From: Lachnospiraceae bacterium
Lineage (GTDB): Bacteria > Bacillota > Clostridia > Lachnospirales > Lachnospiraceae
Assembly: GCA_029067085.1 (NCBI GenBank)
Contig: JAIEFE010000015.1
Span: forward strand, 367,633 to 431,632
Direction: 5' to 3'
DNA length: 64,000 nt
Shown: one piece after another, positions 62,599 to 64,000 of the stretch
Layout of the letters: the number at the start of each line of letters is the position of its first letter
Position numbering within the stretch: the stretch's first letter is position 1
Notes under the pieces: generated by a model
Told to the model about the DNA's origin: nothing
Databases searched by the model: none
What the model saw: the letters and a program-made list of their open reading frames with translations, nothing else
Program-made: the position numbers and the translations under genes

Positions 62599-63384
62599 TT
62601 ATTTGTTTTGGAACGGCTCCTTCACCTTCTCCTTGTTCTTGTCAAGGAAGAAAGCCATGCCGTATTTCTGATCCTCTGTCTCGAAACAGTCACCGAAGAG
62701 CTTCTCCTCGATCACGATCGCTTCGTCCATGCCGACCTCAAGGCCGTCATTGATCGCCTTCTTGCAGTTGCGCACAGCGATAGGTGCATTCTTGGCGATG
62801 CCTGCTGCCATCTTCTCAGCCGCTGCCATCAGCTCTTCCTGCGGATATACCGCATTTACAAGACCGATTCTCAAAGCCTCATCTGCTTTGATATTTCTGG
62901 CGGTGTAGATCATCTGTTTTGCCATGCCGGGTCCTACGATTCTGGCAAGTCTCTGGGTGCCGCCGAAGCCGGGGGTAATGCCCAGACCCACCTCAGGCTG
63001 TCCGAACACTGCATTGTCGGAACAGATTCTGATATCACAGCTCATGGAGATCTCACAACCGCCGCCCAGAGCAAAACCGTTCACTGCCGCGATCACCGGG
63101 ATCGGGAATGTCTCCAGCTTGCGGAATACATCGTTGCCCTTCTTGCCGAAGGCCTCACCCTCCGCTTTGGTCAGGGTGCTCATCTCACCGATATCCGCGC
63201 CTGCCACGAAGGATTTCTCGCCCGCGCCTGTCAGGATCAGACATCTCACCTCATTCAGATCCACGCCGTCAAGGGTCGCATTCAGCTCATCCAATACAGT
63301 GGAGTTCAAAGCGTTGAGCGCCTTCTCGCGGTTGATCGTGATGATGCCGACCTGTCCCTTTACTTCATATAATACAAATTCCAT
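62599..63384 (-). CDS. crt: Crotonase (3-hydroxybutyryl-CoA dehydratase)
   Basis: 261 residues of the enoyl-CoA hydratase fold. The oxyanion-hole segments are SFVAGADIGEM and FALGGGCEISMSCD; the two catalytic Glu residues lie in GGGCEIS and FGQPEVGLG. Dehydrates 3-hydroxybutyryl-CoA to crotonyl-CoA. GGAGAC upstream; 23 bases before hbd. Confidence 0.96.
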   Translation of the reverse strand: MEFVLYEVKGQVGIITINREKALNALNSTVLDELNATLDGVDLNEVRCLILTGAGEKSFVAGADIGEMSTLTKAEGEAFGKKGNDVFRKLETFPIPVIAAVNGFALGGGCEISMSCDIRICSDNAVFGQPEVGLGITPGFGGTQRLARIVGPGMAKQMIYTARNIKADEALRIGLVNAVYPQEELMAAAEKMAAGIAKNAPIAVRNCKKAINDGLEVGMDEAIVIEEKLFGDCFETEDQKYGMAFFLDKNKEKVKEPFQNK

Positions 63385-63408
63385 GATAGTCTCCTTTTTC
63401 TAAAAATA

Positions 63409-64000
63409 TTAGTCTCTCTCGACAATGGTTGCGCAACCCATACCGCCGCCGATACACAGCGTCGCCAGGCCCTTCTTCGCGTCCTTTGCCTCCATCTCGT
63501 GAAGCAGGGTCACCAGAATACGGCATCCGGAAGCGCCCACAGGATGTCCAAGAGCGATAGCGCCGCCGTTCGGGTTAAGCTGCTTATCCACATCGATGCC
63601 AAGCTCCTTACCCACTGCCACAGACTGTGCTGCAAAAGCCTCGTTTGCCTCGATGATGTCGAAGTCCTCGATCTTGTAGCCGGCCTTCGCCATAACCTTC
63701 TTCGTAGCGGGAACAGGACCGATACCCATAACCTCAGGCCTGCAGCCTGCAAGCGCGCCTGCAACGAAGGTTGCCATCGGCTTAACGCCCAGTTCCTGCG
63801 CCTTCTCCTCGCTCATCACGACGATCGCAGCTGCACCGTCGTTGATGCCGGAAGCGTTACCTGCGGTCACGAAACCATCGGGATTGATGGTACGCAGCTT
63901 CTGCAGTCCCTCAATGGTAGATCCCGGTCTCGGACCCTCATCCACCTTAAACTCAACCATCTCTTTTTTCTTCTTCACCATGACGGGCACGATCTCTTTG
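63409..64000 (-). CDS. thl: Acetyl-CoA acetyltransferase (thiolase), C-terminal part
   Basis: The frame enters from the right edge, so the N-terminus with the first catalytic Cys is missing. Visible are the conserved [17 protein letters not shown], the catalytic His in [17 protein letters not shown], and the second catalytic Cys in [11 protein letters not shown] near the end. Condenses two acetyl-CoA to acetoacetyl-CoA, the first step of the butyrate pathway. Its stop lies 24 bases before crt, which is in the same operon. Confidence 0.95.
   Translation of the reverse strand, partial: KEIVPVMVKKKKEMVEFKVDEGPRPGSTIEGLQKLRTINPDGFVTAGNASGINDGAAAIVVMSEEKAQELGVKPMATFVAGALAGCRPEVMGIGPVPATKKVMAKAGYKIEDFDIIEANEAFAAQSVAVGKELGIDVDKQLNPNGGAIALGHPVGASGCRILVTLLHEMEAKDAKKGLATLCIGGGMGCATIVERD

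Overview
The window looks like chromosome from a spore-forming, butyrate-producing Clostridia, most likely Lachnospiraceae. Three things point there: an alpha/beta small acid-soluble spore protein, a thl-crt-hbd-bcd-etfB-etfA butyryl-CoA cluster, and Firmicutes-type neighbourhoods (tig-clpP-clpX-lon-engB, YtrA-type GntR-ABC operon, MocR regulator, DUF2225, DUF6062). Most genes are on the minus strand. I saw no tRNA, rRNA, transposase, integrase, phage structural gene or CRISPR array. All assignments come from reading the sequence by eye; no database search was run.

Layout. 0-9.2 kb: a heterodimeric ABC exporter pair (one cut by the window edge), a GH31 alpha-xylosidase, an L,D-transpeptidase, an MFS transporter, a CPBP protease and a HAD phosphatase. 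9.2-10.3 kb: a TPP riboswitch controlling a ThiT-like thiamine S-component. 10.3-20.3 kb: a housekeeping block of VanZ-like protein, AI-2E transporter, engB, lon, clpX, clpP, tig, spore protein and DJ-1 family protein. About 21-33 kb: a visibly more AT-rich accessory stretch. It holds an unusual single-NBD ABC exporter with a MerR regulator, a GntR-ABC operon, acetyltransferases, HAD, nucleotidyltransferase and nitroreductase genes, two immunity-like genes, a split gene, and two inverted copies of a type I toxin-antitoxin module encoding 27-residue holin-like peptides, plus a toxin-less remnant.

33-51 kb: MATE pump, CYTH protein, malQ, an EAL protein, NagD-like phosphatase, amidase-glucosaminidase, adenosine-deaminase-like hydrolase, RhiA-like protein, an AbrB/BTAD regulator pair joined by an A8 tract, TetR and MocR regulators, DUF2225 and glnS. 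51.4-58.3 kb: a four-gene operon (membrane-anchored protein, small charged protein, DHH phosphoesterase with two PGDYx-like repeats, TIR-TM-beta-propeller protein). 58.4-64 kb: the butyrate operon, with a highly structured spacer between bcd and etfB.

The best candidates for something undescribed are the DHH/TIR operon, the AbrB-A8-BTAD arrangement, the inverted pair of type I toxin-antitoxin loci around immunity-like genes, and a 17-bp palindrome (TTGACY-N5-RGTCAA) found six times, mostly inside genes in different reading frames.
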